From contig NZ_LR701604.1 of the NCBI RefSeq assembly GCF_902498805.1, forward strand, positions 1 to 64,000: 64,000 bases of DNA, read 5' to 3'. A model generated the notes under the pieces. It saw only the letters and a list, made by a program, of their open reading frames with translations, did not search any database and had not been told where the DNA came from. Position 1 is the first letter of the stretch. Every line of letters begins with the position of its first letter. A program made the translations under genes and the position numbers. Below are positions 39,926 to 48,481 of this stretch, piece by piece. The DNA comes from Imperialibacter sp. EC-SDR9 (GTDB taxonomy: Bacteria > Bacteroidota > Bacteroidia > Cytophagales > Cyclobacteriaceae).

Positions 39926-42900
39926 CTACTTCACCCCCGGCACACCCACCGGCTTAAAGTCATTCCACGGCCAGTCCTTCCTTTCCACCTTATTTGGATA
40001 CACCTCGCTCAGTGTGACCCCTTCGTACAGTCGGCCGTTTTTCATCACATACTTAATCGTGTTGGTGTTCCGCAGGTTCTCCAGCGGATTGGCATCCAGT
40101 ACAATAAGGTCAGCCAGCTTACCAGCCTCAAGCGACCCCACCTCATTCTTTAGGCCAATGTCCTCAGCGCCTTGAATTGTTGCTACCCTAAGTGCCTCAT
40201 GCGGCGTAAGTCCACCCGAACCTACCGACCACAGTTCCCAGTGGTAGCCCAGCCCCTGGAGCTGTCCATGGCTTCCAATGCCTGACAAACCACCCGCATC
40301 ATAAAGGTCCTTTACAAACTCGGCATGCTTTTGAAACACATGCTCCTCGTCCATGAACCAGCCCGCACCACCACCGCCTCGCCGGCGGCTCTTCTCGTCC
40401 AGCTCCTGGTGTGGCGTGAAGTGCGACAGCTTCTCATCATCGTGCACCTTCTCGGTAGCATAATAGTAGTTCTCTGCCCAGGGGCCGCCGTACGAAACCA
40501 ACAGCGTTGGTGTGTAGGCCGTCTTCAACTGGGCAAGCAACGAGGTAACGTCTGAATACAGCGGATAGATCGGGAAGGAATGCTCATGCCCGGGGAAGCC
40601 GTCAATCACCTGCGTAAGATCCAGCTTGAGGTCGAGCGCACCTTCTGTTGTTGGCATAAGCTCATTTTCACGGGCTGCTTGAATCACCCACTGCCGCTGC
40701 TGGCGGTTGCCGGTGATGTACATCTTTATCGTTTTCGTGTCAAAGTACTCCTTGTAGCGCCTCATGATCTGCCGGGCATGGTCGAGGTCACGAATGTTGG
40801 TATTCCAGTAGCCAACGCCAGGACCAGTAGAATAAATACGAGGCCCCAGCATCCTGCCTGCCATCACCATGTCCTCGTAAGTCAACACATCGGTAGTGGC
40901 TGTCTGCGGGTCACGGGTGGTGGTCACACCGTAGGCCAGGTTGGCGGTGTACATCCACGCCTGATCTTTGTGGACTTCCCACTCCGGCCACATATGGGCG
41001 TGCGCATCCACAAAGCCGGGAACAATCGTTTTGCCTGTCACATCCATCACCTGCGCATCAGCGGGTGCGTTGATGTCCGCAGCCTTCCCCACCCTTATAA
41101 TGCGGTTGTTCTCAATATAAACAGCGCCGTTTTCGATCACCTCCTTGCCGTTCATGGTGATCACCCGGGCACCAGTCAGCACAACTTTCCCTTTGGGTAT
41201 ATCCCTGGCCACCTCCACTTTCACACGCAACTCGTCGGGCTTAAAAGTGGGCTTGTCTTTTTTCTCGTCTTCTTTTTCTTCTGTCTTTTCGTCGCCCTCG
41301 TCTTTTTTCTCTTCCTTCTTTTCTTCCGCTTTGGCCTTCTCAGTCAGCTTCAGGCTATCGGCAAAGGCCTCCCCTTTTGCCAGGTCATAATAGAAAAAAG
41401 CATTACCAATGGACCAAGTAATGGCACTGGCATCTGTTGTCCATGCTGGAAACTGCCCACCGAGATCGGTCAACCGCCTGGCTGGAAACGACGCCTTTGT
41501 TGGATCATTCACAGAAATACTTGGCGTTTCACCACCCACCATTGGCACCGTCACCAGAAACACCTCGTTGTCGAGCAAAGCCATGGCCCTGTCTCCTTTA
41601 GGTGCCATTTTGATATAGTCAGCCTCCGTCGGCTTTTTCGTGCCCGGAATTGTCTTTCCAGTCACTTTCAAATAAGCCTTTTCGTCGGTACCGTCCCATC
41701 GGATGGAAACAAGACCTTTTTCATCGTCGTAGAGGAAAATCCTGTCCTTGTCGACAGTGAAGTGCGGCACATTCCTGCTTTTTGCTGTAGCAATCACTGT
41801 GGTTTTTCCTCCGCTTTCTGGAATCCACACCAGGTCCTGCGACACGCCAAGGGCATCCGTGGGGCCATAGCTGTCCACCATGGCCTGCATGGGTGCTTTG
41901 TACGACACAATTCTACCGGTAGCACTCCAGGCGATGTCGCGGTATACCGCTGGCTCCTGCGTCAGCTTCACAGGCGGGGTGGTTTTCTTGCCAAAAGTGG
42001 TTTTGTAGATATGCCCACCGGCTGCATTACTCCATGTAACAAAGGCTAATGAATTACCGTCAGGTGACCAGGCGGGATGCGCTTCGGTCATGTCGAGGTT
42101 CGAGACTCTAGCAGGTGTACCATTGGGGTAGTCCATCACGTACAACCTGTCGAGGGCACTGAAAGCCAGCTTCTTGCCATTGGGCGATAGCACAGGGTTC
42201 CTGATCTGCTTCACAATGAAGGTGGGATCGTCGCTGATTTTGTAATTGAAATGCACCGATGGCCCTACTTCAAGGTCTTCTTTTACTGTAAACGGAATCT
42301 CCACCGCATCACCTCCGGCGATAGGCAGCTTCATGATCTTGCCGCCATACGACAGCACCAGAAACTGACTATCGGGCGTAAACGACATGCCTGGCAGCAC
42401 GTCTCTGGTGGCGATGGACTCCTGATCGTCTCGCTGTATGGGATACGCCAGCCACTTCTCGTCGCCGGTGGCCAGGGCTCTGATCACCAGGCCGGTTTCG
42501 GCATCGTGGCGACTGCCATACACCAGGTACTTGCCGTCGGGCGACAGCGTGGGCCTGAACGCAGAACCGTAACGACTCGTTTTGGTTTCATACTTACCCG
42601 TTTCCCGGTCGTACACAGCCAGCTGGTACTGCGGAAATACGGCATTGTACTGCCAGTTTCTGTTTCGGTGGCTGAACCAGATATAACGGCCATCAGGGCC
42701 AAAGGCGGCTTCTACCGTCTTGAACTGCTCCGGCTCTTTGATCAGCTCCATGCCGCTGCCACCATCTTTGTGGAGCAGCTGTAGCTTAGGCACTCCTCTT
42801 AAGATAGCGCCTTTGGAAACCACAATGTACTGGCCATCGGGCGTCCATTCAGGCGACTGGAACACGTTGTTATTACCTTCAGTGAGCTGGCGTTTGGTGG

Positions 42901-43252
42901 TGTCGGCCAGCGTCATCACATACACATTTTCTCCACCCGAGGCGTCGGAAATAAAAACAATCTCCTTGCCATCGGGGCTGAAGCGGGGCTGCGAATCAAA
43001 AGCAATGTCTTTAGTGAGGCGGGATGCCCGGCCACCCGCCATGGGCAGGGTATAGATGTCGCCCAGCAGCTCAAACACAATGGTCTTTCCGTCCGGGCTC
43101 ACATCAAGGTGGATCCACGAGCCCTCGTTTACTTCAATAGGGATGGTGCGAAGGGAGTCGAGCGGAAGGCCCTTCTTTTTGTCATCTTTCTTTTGGGCAA
43201 ACACTGCTACAGAAAGGCTCAGTAGTAGGGCCAATATTGTTGTTGTTTTCAT
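39926..43252 (-). CDS. Secreted PD40 beta-propeller / amidohydrolase fusion (1108 aa)
   Basis: The signal peptide (MKTTTILALLLSLSVAVFAQ) is followed by two blocks of PD40 blades (about residues 35-640; motifs such as RLTKDIAFDSQPRFSPDGKE and AHPAWSPDGNSLAFVTW). A Lys/Glu-rich linker (about 655-700, EEKKEEKKDEGDEKTEEKE) leads to an amidohydrolase barrel (about 710-1108) with the metal motif DAHAHMWPEW and GSHGQLQGLG further on. This large secreted type is widespread in Bacteroidota and its substrate is not established; a peptide or cyclic amide is likely. Related propeller-hydrolase proteins include TolB-like and prolidase-type enzymes. The gene is single and convergent with the DUF1080 gene. 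Confidence 0.88.
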   Translation of the reverse strand: MKTTTILALLLSLSVAVFAQKKDDKKKGLPLDSLRTIPIEVNEGSWIHLDVSPDGKTIVFELLGDIYTLPMAGGRASRLTKDIAFDSQPRFSPDGKEIVFISDASGGENVYVMTLADTTKRQLTEGNNNVFQSPEWTPDGQYIVVSKGAILRGVPKLQLLHKDGGSGMELIKEPEQFKTVEAAFGPDGRYIWFSHRNRNWQYNAVFPQYQLAVYDRETGKYETKTSRYGSAFRPTLSPDGKYLVYGSRHDAETGLVIRALATGDEKWLAYPIQRDDQESIATRDVLPGMSFTPDSQFLVLSYGGKIMKLPIAGGDAVEIPFTVKEDLEVGPSVHFNYKISDDPTFIVKQIRNPVLSPNGKKLAFSALDRLYVMDYPNGTPARVSNLDMTEAHPAWSPDGNSLAFVTWSNAAGGHIYKTTFGKKTTPPVKLTQEPAVYRDIAWSATGRIVSYKAPMQAMVDSYGPTDALGVSQDLVWIPESGGKTTVIATAKSRNVPHFTVDKDRIFLYDDEKGLVSIRWDGTDEKAYLKVTGKTIPGTKKPTEADYIKMAPKGDRAMALLDNEVFLVTVPMVGGETPSISVNDPTKASFPARRLTDLGGQFPAWTTDASAITWSIGNAFFYYDLAKGEAFADSLKLTEKAKAEEKKEEKKDEGDEKTEEKEDEKKDKPTFKPDELRVKVEVARDIPKGKVVLTGARVITMNGKEVIENGAVYIENNRIIRVGKAADINAPADAQVMDVTGKTIVPGFVDAHAHMWPEWEVHKDQAWMYTANLAYGVTTTRDPQTATTDVLTYEDMVMAGRMLGPRIYSTGPGVGYWNTNIRDLDHARQIMRRYKEYFDTKTIKMYITGNRQQRQWVIQAARENELMPTTEGALDLKLDLTQVIDGFPGHEHSFPIYPLYSDVTSLLAQLKTAYTPTLLVSYGGPWAENYYYATEKVHDDEKLSHFTPHQELDEKSRRRGGGGAGWFMDEEHVFQKHAEFVKDLYDAGGLSGIGSHGQLQGLGYHWELWSVGSGGLTPHEALRVATIQGAEDIGLKNEVGSLEAGKLADLIVLDANPLENLRNTNTIKYVMKNGRLYEGVTLSEVYPNKVERKDWPWNDFKPVGVPGVK

Positions 43253-43318
43253 TTTGGGTTAATTAGTAAAAGCCTGCTAGTTAGGGCAAAAAGGCAAAAG
43301 ATACAACGGGGATTATTT

Positions 43319-43565
43319 GGGGGCGTCGGCACGGCCATAGCCACGCTGAAAGAGGCTATAGCCGCCGGGGTTCTACCCTTGTTTTGCCATTAGGAGACGG
43401 GTGTTTCGAAAATACAGGTGTCGGCACGGCCAATGGACACCCCGAAAGGGCCGTCAGACACCGGGTTTTATCCGAAAATCAGGATGGGGCTGCACCACCA
43501 TAGCCACTCTAAAAGAGCCAACAGACGCCTAGGGCGTCTTTGTTCACTCAGTGTCACCACCCATT
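43319..43565. repeat. Three tandem degenerate REP-like units (361-bp intergenic region)
   Basis: GTCGGCACGGCCA occurs at 43325 and again at 43420. Three units share the plan GGCCATAGCCACnCnGAAAGnG...AGACnCCnGGG: near 43334 (CTGAAAGAGGCT), 43429 (CCGAAAGGGCCG) and 43497 (CTAAAAGAGCCA). Each contains a short palindrome. The third unit is preceded by ATCAGGATGGGGCTGCACCA, shared with copy A at 39520. The rest of the gap (43253-43318, 43566-43613) would hold promoters for the divergent genes. Confidence 0.6.
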
Positions 43566-43613
43566 CTCATTATTTTTTGTACGCCCACACCGAATGTCTG
43601 CTATATTAGCTAA

Positions 43614-45248
43614 ATGAAACACATTTTCTACCTACCCTTCCTCCTGCTCCTTGCTGCCTGCGCACCAGGCAACCAGCCAAAAGACTACACCAACAGTAAG
43701 CCGTTGGTCACAGCGCCATTTGAGAAACTCGACACCCTGGCCACCAACGACTGGTGGAACCGGCCCGACAATCCTATTATCAACCTCAAAGTCCCCCGCA
43801 GCGAGGTGGTGGCCTTTGGGCTTTACACGGTGTCCAACAATACCCTCAAGCTTTCAGCCCAACTCTATCCTTTGTACCCCGATGAGTCAAGGGAGGTGAG
43901 GCTGGAGGTGAAAAAGGCCGACGGCTGGAAGGAAATCCAAACATCGAAGGTCAACGACCTGGGCTGGTCGGCACTGTTTCGGGTGACTGATTGGGACAGC
44001 ACCCTCGACACTCCCTACCGCATTCTTCACGGCGACTCAGCTACTTTCGAAGGACTCATTCGCAAAGACCCAACGGACAACGGCAGTATTTCCATGGCAG
44101 CGTTGTCGTGCAATTCCAACCGGGACAGGGGCGACAGGGCCAATTTTGTGCGCAATATCAACTTTCAGGATCCTGACCTGATGTTTTTTGCAGGTGACCA
44201 GTCTTACGACCACACCGAACACACGGCAGCGTGGCTCAAGTTCGGCGAGCAGTTCAAAGAGACCTTTCGCACAAGGCCCTGCATTACCATCCCCGACGAC
44301 CATGATATTGGCCAGGGAAATCTTTGGGGCGAGAATGGCAAAAAGGCGGCCCGGGTACAGGGCGACGACGGAGGCTATTTTTATCATGATCAATATGTGA
44401 AAATGGTGGAGCGCTGCCAAACGGCCCACCTGCCCGACCCCTTCGATCCCACGCCCATCGAACAAGGTATCGGCGTTTACTACACGAACCTGATGATCGG
44501 TGGGGTTGACTTCGCCATCATCGAAGACCGTAAATTCAAATCGGGCCCGGGTGGAAAAATCCCTCAGCAGGGGCCCCGCCCCGATCACATCCGCAATCCC
44601 GATTATGACCCAGCATCCATTGATGTGGAAGGCCTGCAACTACTGGGCGACAGGCAGCTTGCCTTCCTTGACCAGTGGGGCACCGAAAGCCAGGGCGTGA
44701 TGAAAGCGGTGCTTTCGCAAACCGGGTTTTGCGGCGGCGCTCACATACATGGCGACTCCACCAATCGCCTGCACGCCGACCTCGATTCCAACGGCTGGCC
44801 CCAGACCGGCCGCAACAAAGCACTGGAGAAAATCAGGGCTGCCGGAGCAGTGCATATTGCCGGCGACCAGCACCTGGCCACGGTGATCAAACATGGCATC
44901 GACGAGTTTGGTGATGGCCCATGGGCATTTGTAGTGCCTGCCATTGTCAACAACTACTACAGCCGCTGGTGGTGGCCTGCTGATGGAAAAGCAGGCGCAC
45001 ACCCGAACACCGCTACCAGCCTACCCTGGACGGGAGACTATCTCGATGGGTTCAACAACAAGATCACCATGTATGCCTATGTCAATCCTGAAAGCCCTTC
45101 CAGTGGCTCGGGCTACGGATTGATTCGGTTCAACAAAGAGAACAAAATCGTCACTTTTGAATGCTGGCCGAGAGAGGTGGATGTCCGCCAGGGCGACGCC
45201 GGGCAGTTTGAGGGGTGGCCTTTTACAGTGGCTATGGGCGGAGAGTAA
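43614..45248 (+). CDS. PhoD-like metallophosphatase lipoprotein (544 aa)
   Basis: Lipobox FLLLLAAC puts the anchor on Cys16. After a ~140-residue beta-rich N-terminal domain, the phosphoesterase core shows MFFAGDQSYDH, TIPDDHDIGQGNLW and, near the end, HIAGDQHLATVIKHG, the Asp/His/Asn metal ligands of the PhoD family. It probably hydrolyses phosphate esters or diesters at the cell surface, giving phosphate. A single gene in its own unit, with a start ATG 43614. No pho-box can be called. Confidence 0.83.
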   Translation: MKHIFYLPFLLLLAACAPGNQPKDYTNSKPLVTAPFEKLDTLATNDWWNRPDNPIINLKVPRSEVVAFGLYTVSNNTLKLSAQLYPLYPDESREVRLEVKKADGWKEIQTSKVNDLGWSALFRVTDWDSTLDTPYRILHGDSATFEGLIRKDPTDNGSISMAALSCNSNRDRGDRANFVRNINFQDPDLMFFAGDQSYDHTEHTAAWLKFGEQFKETFRTRPCITIPDDHDIGQGNLWGENGKKAARVQGDDGGYFYHDQYVKMVERCQTAHLPDPFDPTPIEQGIGVYYTNLMIGGVDFAIIEDRKFKSGPGGKIPQQGPRPDHIRNPDYDPASIDVEGLQLLGDRQLAFLDQWGTESQGVMKAVLSQTGFCGGAHIHGDSTNRLHADLDSNGWPQTGRNKALEKIRAAGAVHIAGDQHLATVIKHGIDEFGDGPWAFVVPAIVNNYYSRWWWPADGKAGAHPNTATSLPWTGDYLDGFNNKITMYAYVNPESPSSGSGYGLIRFNKENKIVTFECWPREVDVRQGDAGQFEGWPFTVAMGGE

Positions 45249-45373
45249 TAGGCAAACCAAGTGGCCTACAGGTAGCCGACACCATCTGACCGATGACGAC
45301 CTTCACACCACGAGCAATGAACTTAAGTTAATCTTCACATCAGACCAGCAATGCCAACCTCTTAGAAACAACC

Positions 45374-46363
45374 TCACTCCCCTTGTAACCAGGCAATTGC
45401 CCGGTTGATCGAAGCCTCGCTGCTAGTTGGGTCGTCGGGTTCTATGGGGACACCAAAGACATTCTTGTTCCGGTCGGCCTGGTAGGCCGTAGTGAGGATC
45501 AGCAATGAATCATCGCTGATTTGGTAAGCGGTATTGCTGGTGGATAACCCGCAGGTAGCTTCACCAAAGCTTTTGGTATTTTCCCTACCTATAAAGCTAA
45601 TCGCCACTATCTCGCCTGAGCTCGCAATGCCATTGTTCAACAGCACCGCTACCTTAGGGTTATCCTTCATCAGCTCGTAAGGTTCGGTCAGCGTTGTCAC
45701 GGCACTTCCGTTTAAAGTTGAAGCACCTGCCTGATATCCCCACGACTCTTCCGATCCGTCGGGATAAACAAAATAACCAGCGACTCCCTCGCCCAGGATA
45801 GGCCCTATCCCAGCTATCATAGGCCACATATTACCTCCACCATTATTTCTCACATCCACAATCCAGCCAATATTATCCTCGGTGTCCTGAGTTTTGATCT
45901 GCAACTGTATGGCTCGTGCAAAGGAAAGCGCTGCTCCGTCGGCAGATCCTCCCGAAAAAAAATTTACTTTCACATAGCCTATGTTATCCGGAATAGTGGG
46001 CAGCACATTATTTTGCCCTTCGCAGCTAAGCTGCCCAACGAAGATAGTGCCTGCTCCGCCACTTTTTCTATAGCTGCTGTGGTTGTCGCCCAGCAATGTC
46101 AATGCCTCCTCAACAGCGATGTAGGTATCTTCTATACTCTTTGCTCCAATAGCCTTAGCAAATACCTTTTCTCTAAAGACTGTCCAGTCTATTTTATCCC
46201 TGTTGATTGAGTTGGCTTCCATGATGTCCAAAATCTCAGTCAGGAAACTCTCGGCTTCCGCTGACAATTCGGTAGGGTCGTCGTCTTTGTTGCAGCTGGC
46301 AGCAAAGAGCAGGCTTGCGGCCATCATGGCCACAAAAAGGGAGGATCGTTTTGGAAAGTTCAT
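45374..46363 (-). CDS. S41-family serine peptidase lipoprotein (329 aa)
   Basis: The start is the ATG at 46363 (MNFPKRSSLFVAMMAASLLF AASC), giving a lipoprotein with Cys24. A helical N-terminal domain (about 30-90) precedes the tail-specific protease core: IVDVRNNGGGNMWPMIAG, LNNGIASSGEIVAISF carrying the probable catalytic Ser, and TKSFGEATCG with the probable catalytic Lys/Glu region. There is no PDZ domain, so it belongs to the short S41 (Tricorn core-like) branch. Role unknown. It converges on the PhoD gene. Confidence 0.85.
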   Translation of the reverse strand: MNFPKRSSLFVAMMAASLLFAASCNKDDDPTELSAEAESFLTEILDIMEANSINRDKIDWTVFREKVFAKAIGAKSIEDTYIAVEEALTLLGDNHSSYRKSGGAGTIFVGQLSCEGQNNVLPTIPDNIGYVKVNFFSGGSADGAALSFARAIQLQIKTQDTEDNIGWIVDVRNNGGGNMWPMIAGIGPILGEGVAGYFVYPDGSEESWGYQAGASTLNGSAVTTLTEPYELMKDNPKVAVLLNNGIASSGEIVAISFIGRENTKSFGEATCGLSTSNTAYQISDDSLLILTTAYQADRNKNVFGVPIEPDDPTSSEASINRAIAWLQGE

Positions 46364-46549
46364 AATATACAAAGTCAAGTAAGTAGGAAAATGGCTTTAT
46401 TGAATGTTTCTACCAGTGAAATACTAACGAATAGTGGGCTATTTACAGCAGGGAAACATCTTTATAAGAACAATTATCTTGGCTATAACACCTATTGGAT
46501 ACAAAAAAAATGCCAGGAAACTGATCGTTGAGCCAATGGCGTTACCTCC

Positions 46550-46885
46550 CACGTCGTTCCTAACCGGACTCGCAGTGTGGCTAGGTCTCGCCACTGGCAA
46601 GCCCTGTAAGGGCGTAATATCACTGCGATGGGTAGCTAGCCCTTCGCACCATAGCCACGCCCCGGCGTGGTTTCTATATACCGCACCTACGGCACTCGTT
46701 CTTTTTCACTCATCTTCTTCAGGCGTTGCCGCCATTTCGTCCTTAACGGGGCTGGTGGTGCAGCTATGACTGCCCACTGTCAAGCCCTGAGCCGAGCGCC
46801 CCTAAGCCGGGCACCCCTGAAAGGGCCCGGACGGAGTGGAATATCCATGCGATGGGTACCAGCCCTTCGCACCAAATGGCACAAT
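46550..46885. repeat. Two tandem REP-like units, copy C (544-bp intergenic region)
   Basis: Two related units sit side by side. Unit 1 (about 46575-46665) and unit 2 (about 46770-46880) share CAAGCCCTG, AAGGGC, then AATATC..TGCGATGGGTA and AGCCCTTCGCACCA. Unit 2 contains CCCTGAGCCGAGCGCCCCTA, which is the inverse of copy A at 39558. GGGGCTGGTGGTGCAGC (46749) is the inverse of the GCTGCACCA core. Open frames over this stretch have no domain and are not credible genes. 46364-46549 holds the minus-strand promoter; nothing else is seen. Confidence 0.6.
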
Positions 46886-46907
46886 AACTGCACCCAGGCC
46901 CAGTCAG

Positions 46908-47318
46908 CTATCTCGGCAGAACCGGCGCCGCCTTCCACCGTCCCCAGGCGATGAACAGCGCCATCAGTGCAAAAACGATGTTAGCCCCAATATCGGCACC
47001 TTCTCCCCGCATCACATGAAAAACGCTGGCACCAATCATCTGAGCGACCATTGCCAAAGCGGTAACAGGCGTAAGCCAGGGCTTGATGCGGAGCAGCGAA
47101 GGCAGAATGATACCCACTCCTCCCAGCAGATCCAATATGCCAGTAAATGCAAGAAAGGCTGGCGGCACTTCGGCCGTCCACGACCACATGACTGAAAGTT
47201 GATTAACGGGCTGAAACAGTTTCATGGCAGCACCGCACAAAAATGAAACAGACAACAGGCCTTGTGTTACCCAAAGGACGACTGAGAGGGTCTTTGTTGA
47301 TTTTTCTTCGTTGATCAT
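46908..47318 (-). CDS. DoxX-family membrane protein (136 aa)
   Basis: The start is ATG 47318 (MINEEK), with GGAAG just upstream; a longer reading to 47348 is possible. Four hydrophobic segments fit the DoxX fold: VVLWVTQGLLSVSFLCGAAM, FLAFTGILDLLGGVGIILPS, LTPVTALAMVAQMIGASVFH and IVFALMALFIAWG. DoxX-like proteins are linked to redox or organic-hydroperoxide and thiol stress, but the function of this branch is not established. It is divergent from an HxlR regulator whose likely operators lie between them, so it is probably the regulated target. Confidence 0.87.
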   Translation of the reverse strand: MINEEKSTKTLSVVLWVTQGLLSVSFLCGAAMKLFQPVNQLSVMWSWTAEVPPAFLAFTGILDLLGGVGIILPSLLRIKPWLTPVTALAMVAQMIGASVFHVMRGEGADIGANIVFALMALFIAWGRWKAAPVLPR

Positions 47319-47362
47319 ATAGCTTCCGGCTTTTTTATCTTTTTCCAAAAGTACCTATACTT

Positions 47363-47416
47363 GCTATCCGGTCGATAGTACTTCCCCCCCGGATAGCGCT
47401 TTCCATTGGGATAGTA
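47363..47416. promoter_or_regulatory. Operator-like repeats between doxX-type gene and hxlR-type gene
   Basis: GCTATCCG (47363-47370) and CGGATAGC (47390-47397) are a perfect inverted pair. GATAGTA occurs twice (47374 and 47410). The 121-bp divergent region would let an HxlR dimer control both promoters (inference). Confidence 0.55.
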
Positions 47417-47439
47417 TCGTCACGTTCAACTAGGACAAT

Positions 47440-47778
47440 ATGCTTACAAGAGAAGGTTGCCCAACCAATGCCCTGGCCATCAAAGACGCCCTGGAGGTGC
47501 TGGAGGGCAAATGGAAATTATTGATACTGTTCGCTCTGTCGTCGGGCCCGAAACGATTCAAAGAACTGTCTAAAGCCGTCGGAAGCATTACCGACAAAAC
47601 ACTGTCGGCAGAGCTCAAGCGGCTGGAAATGAACCAGCTGATAAAAAGGGAGGTACACGATACCTTTCCTCCTACTGTTGAATACTCCATTACTCCGCAC
47701 GGCATCTCGCTCGAAAACGTCATGGATGCCCTGCATTTCTGGGGGCTCTCTCATCGGCAAAAGATCATGAAGGACTGA
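47440..47778 (+). CDS. HxlR-family winged-helix regulator (112 aa)
   Basis: Typical HxlR layout: MLTREGCPTNALAIKDALEV, LEGKWKLLILFALSSGPKRF, then TDKTLSAELKRLEMNQLIKR and the wing FPPTVEYSITPHG. The N-terminal Cys7 is a redox/electrophile sensor in related regulators (HypR, YodB), so the trigger may be reactive chemicals. It is divergent from the DoxX gene across a region with paired palindromes. The start ATG 47440 follows ACTAGGACAAT. Confidence 0.9.
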   Translation: MLTREGCPTNALAIKDALEVLEGKWKLLILFALSSGPKRFKELSKAVGSITDKTLSAELKRLEMNQLIKREVHDTFPPTVEYSITPHGISLENVMDALHFWGLSHRQKIMKD

Positions 47779-47904
47779 CCGATTACCGTTTGTTACTCAT
47801 GTGCGCTATCTCACCCGACTGAATCGGTTGCTCGCAGAATGGCCCGGAATTTGCGCCAAGATAAAAGTTGTCTAAAAGCAATTTATCCACTTAAACTCAG
47901 AGCG

Positions 47905-48306
47905 ATGAAAACGATTTCCTTTTCACTCCTATTGCTGCTAGTGGCATTCGTTGCCCACACCCAGGGCACTTCCATTCAGGTCAATCCTGATGGCACCCAC
48001 ACTATCATCCACCACAATGGCAACACGGCAGTGCAGGTAAACCCTGATGGATCGCATTCAGTCATTCACTACTCCGGTAATACCGGCGTGCAGGTAAACC
48101 CAGACGGATCGCACACCACCATTCACCGAACTGGAAACTCCTCAGTGGTGGTAAATCCTAACGGCACCCAAACGGTTATTCACCACAAGGGCAGCACCGA
48201 CACACAAGTAAACCCCGACGGGACGCACACTACGATCTTTCATGGTCAGCCCGGCAAGTCAGGTGCCCCACTAAAAAATAAAAGAAAGAAAACCAAAGCC
48301 AGGTAA
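47905..48306 (+). CDS. Secreted protein of five 19-residue repeats (133 aa)
   Basis: The start is ATG 47905 (signal MKTISFSLLLLLVAFVAHTQ). The rest is made of five imperfect 19-residue (57-bp) units of plan QVNPDGTHTxIHxxGNTxV, e.g. QVNPDGSHSVIHYSGNTGV and VVNPNGTQTVIHHKGSTDT, ending in a lysine/arginine-rich tail (NKRKKTKAR). Each unit could form a two-strand turn of a beta-helix or solenoid; the Asn-Pro-Asp-Gly turn and paired His suggest metal binding (inference). No catalytic domain is present and I know of no family for it. It is a single gene. Confidence 0.75.
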   Translation: MKTISFSLLLLLVAFVAHTQGTSIQVNPDGTHTIIHHNGNTAVQVNPDGSHSVIHYSGNTGVQVNPDGSHTTIHRTGNSSVVVNPNGTQTVIHHKGSTDTQVNPDGTHTTIFHGQPGKSGAPLKNKRKKTKAR

Positions 48307-48481
48307 CGGTTGAGCAAAAGTCTCTGAAAGGCCAAAAAGAGTTAGCGTCAACAATCAATAAAAGTGTACCCAGAGCGATCGTGTTATCGACTCTCCCACA
48401 CCGTTATCAACAACAAAATGCCTCCGACAATCGTTTTTCACGGATAATCGCTACATTCATTTCTCAGAACCGAATTTCCAC

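Noticed and set aside
39708-40175. A 155-codon open frame on the plus strand.
   Set aside because: It overlaps antisense the small membrane protein and the 3' end of the amidohydrolase gene; no recognizable domain.
40580-42049. A 489-codon open frame on the plus strand.
   Set aside because: It lies wholly antisense to the well-supported propeller-amidohydrolase gene, has no start context or domain, and is rich in His/Cys/Phe, as typical of shadow frames.
46434-47195. Open frames covering the 46.5-46.9 kb gap.
   Set aside because: They are translations of REP-like palindromic repeats and of the antisense DoxX gene, with no domain.
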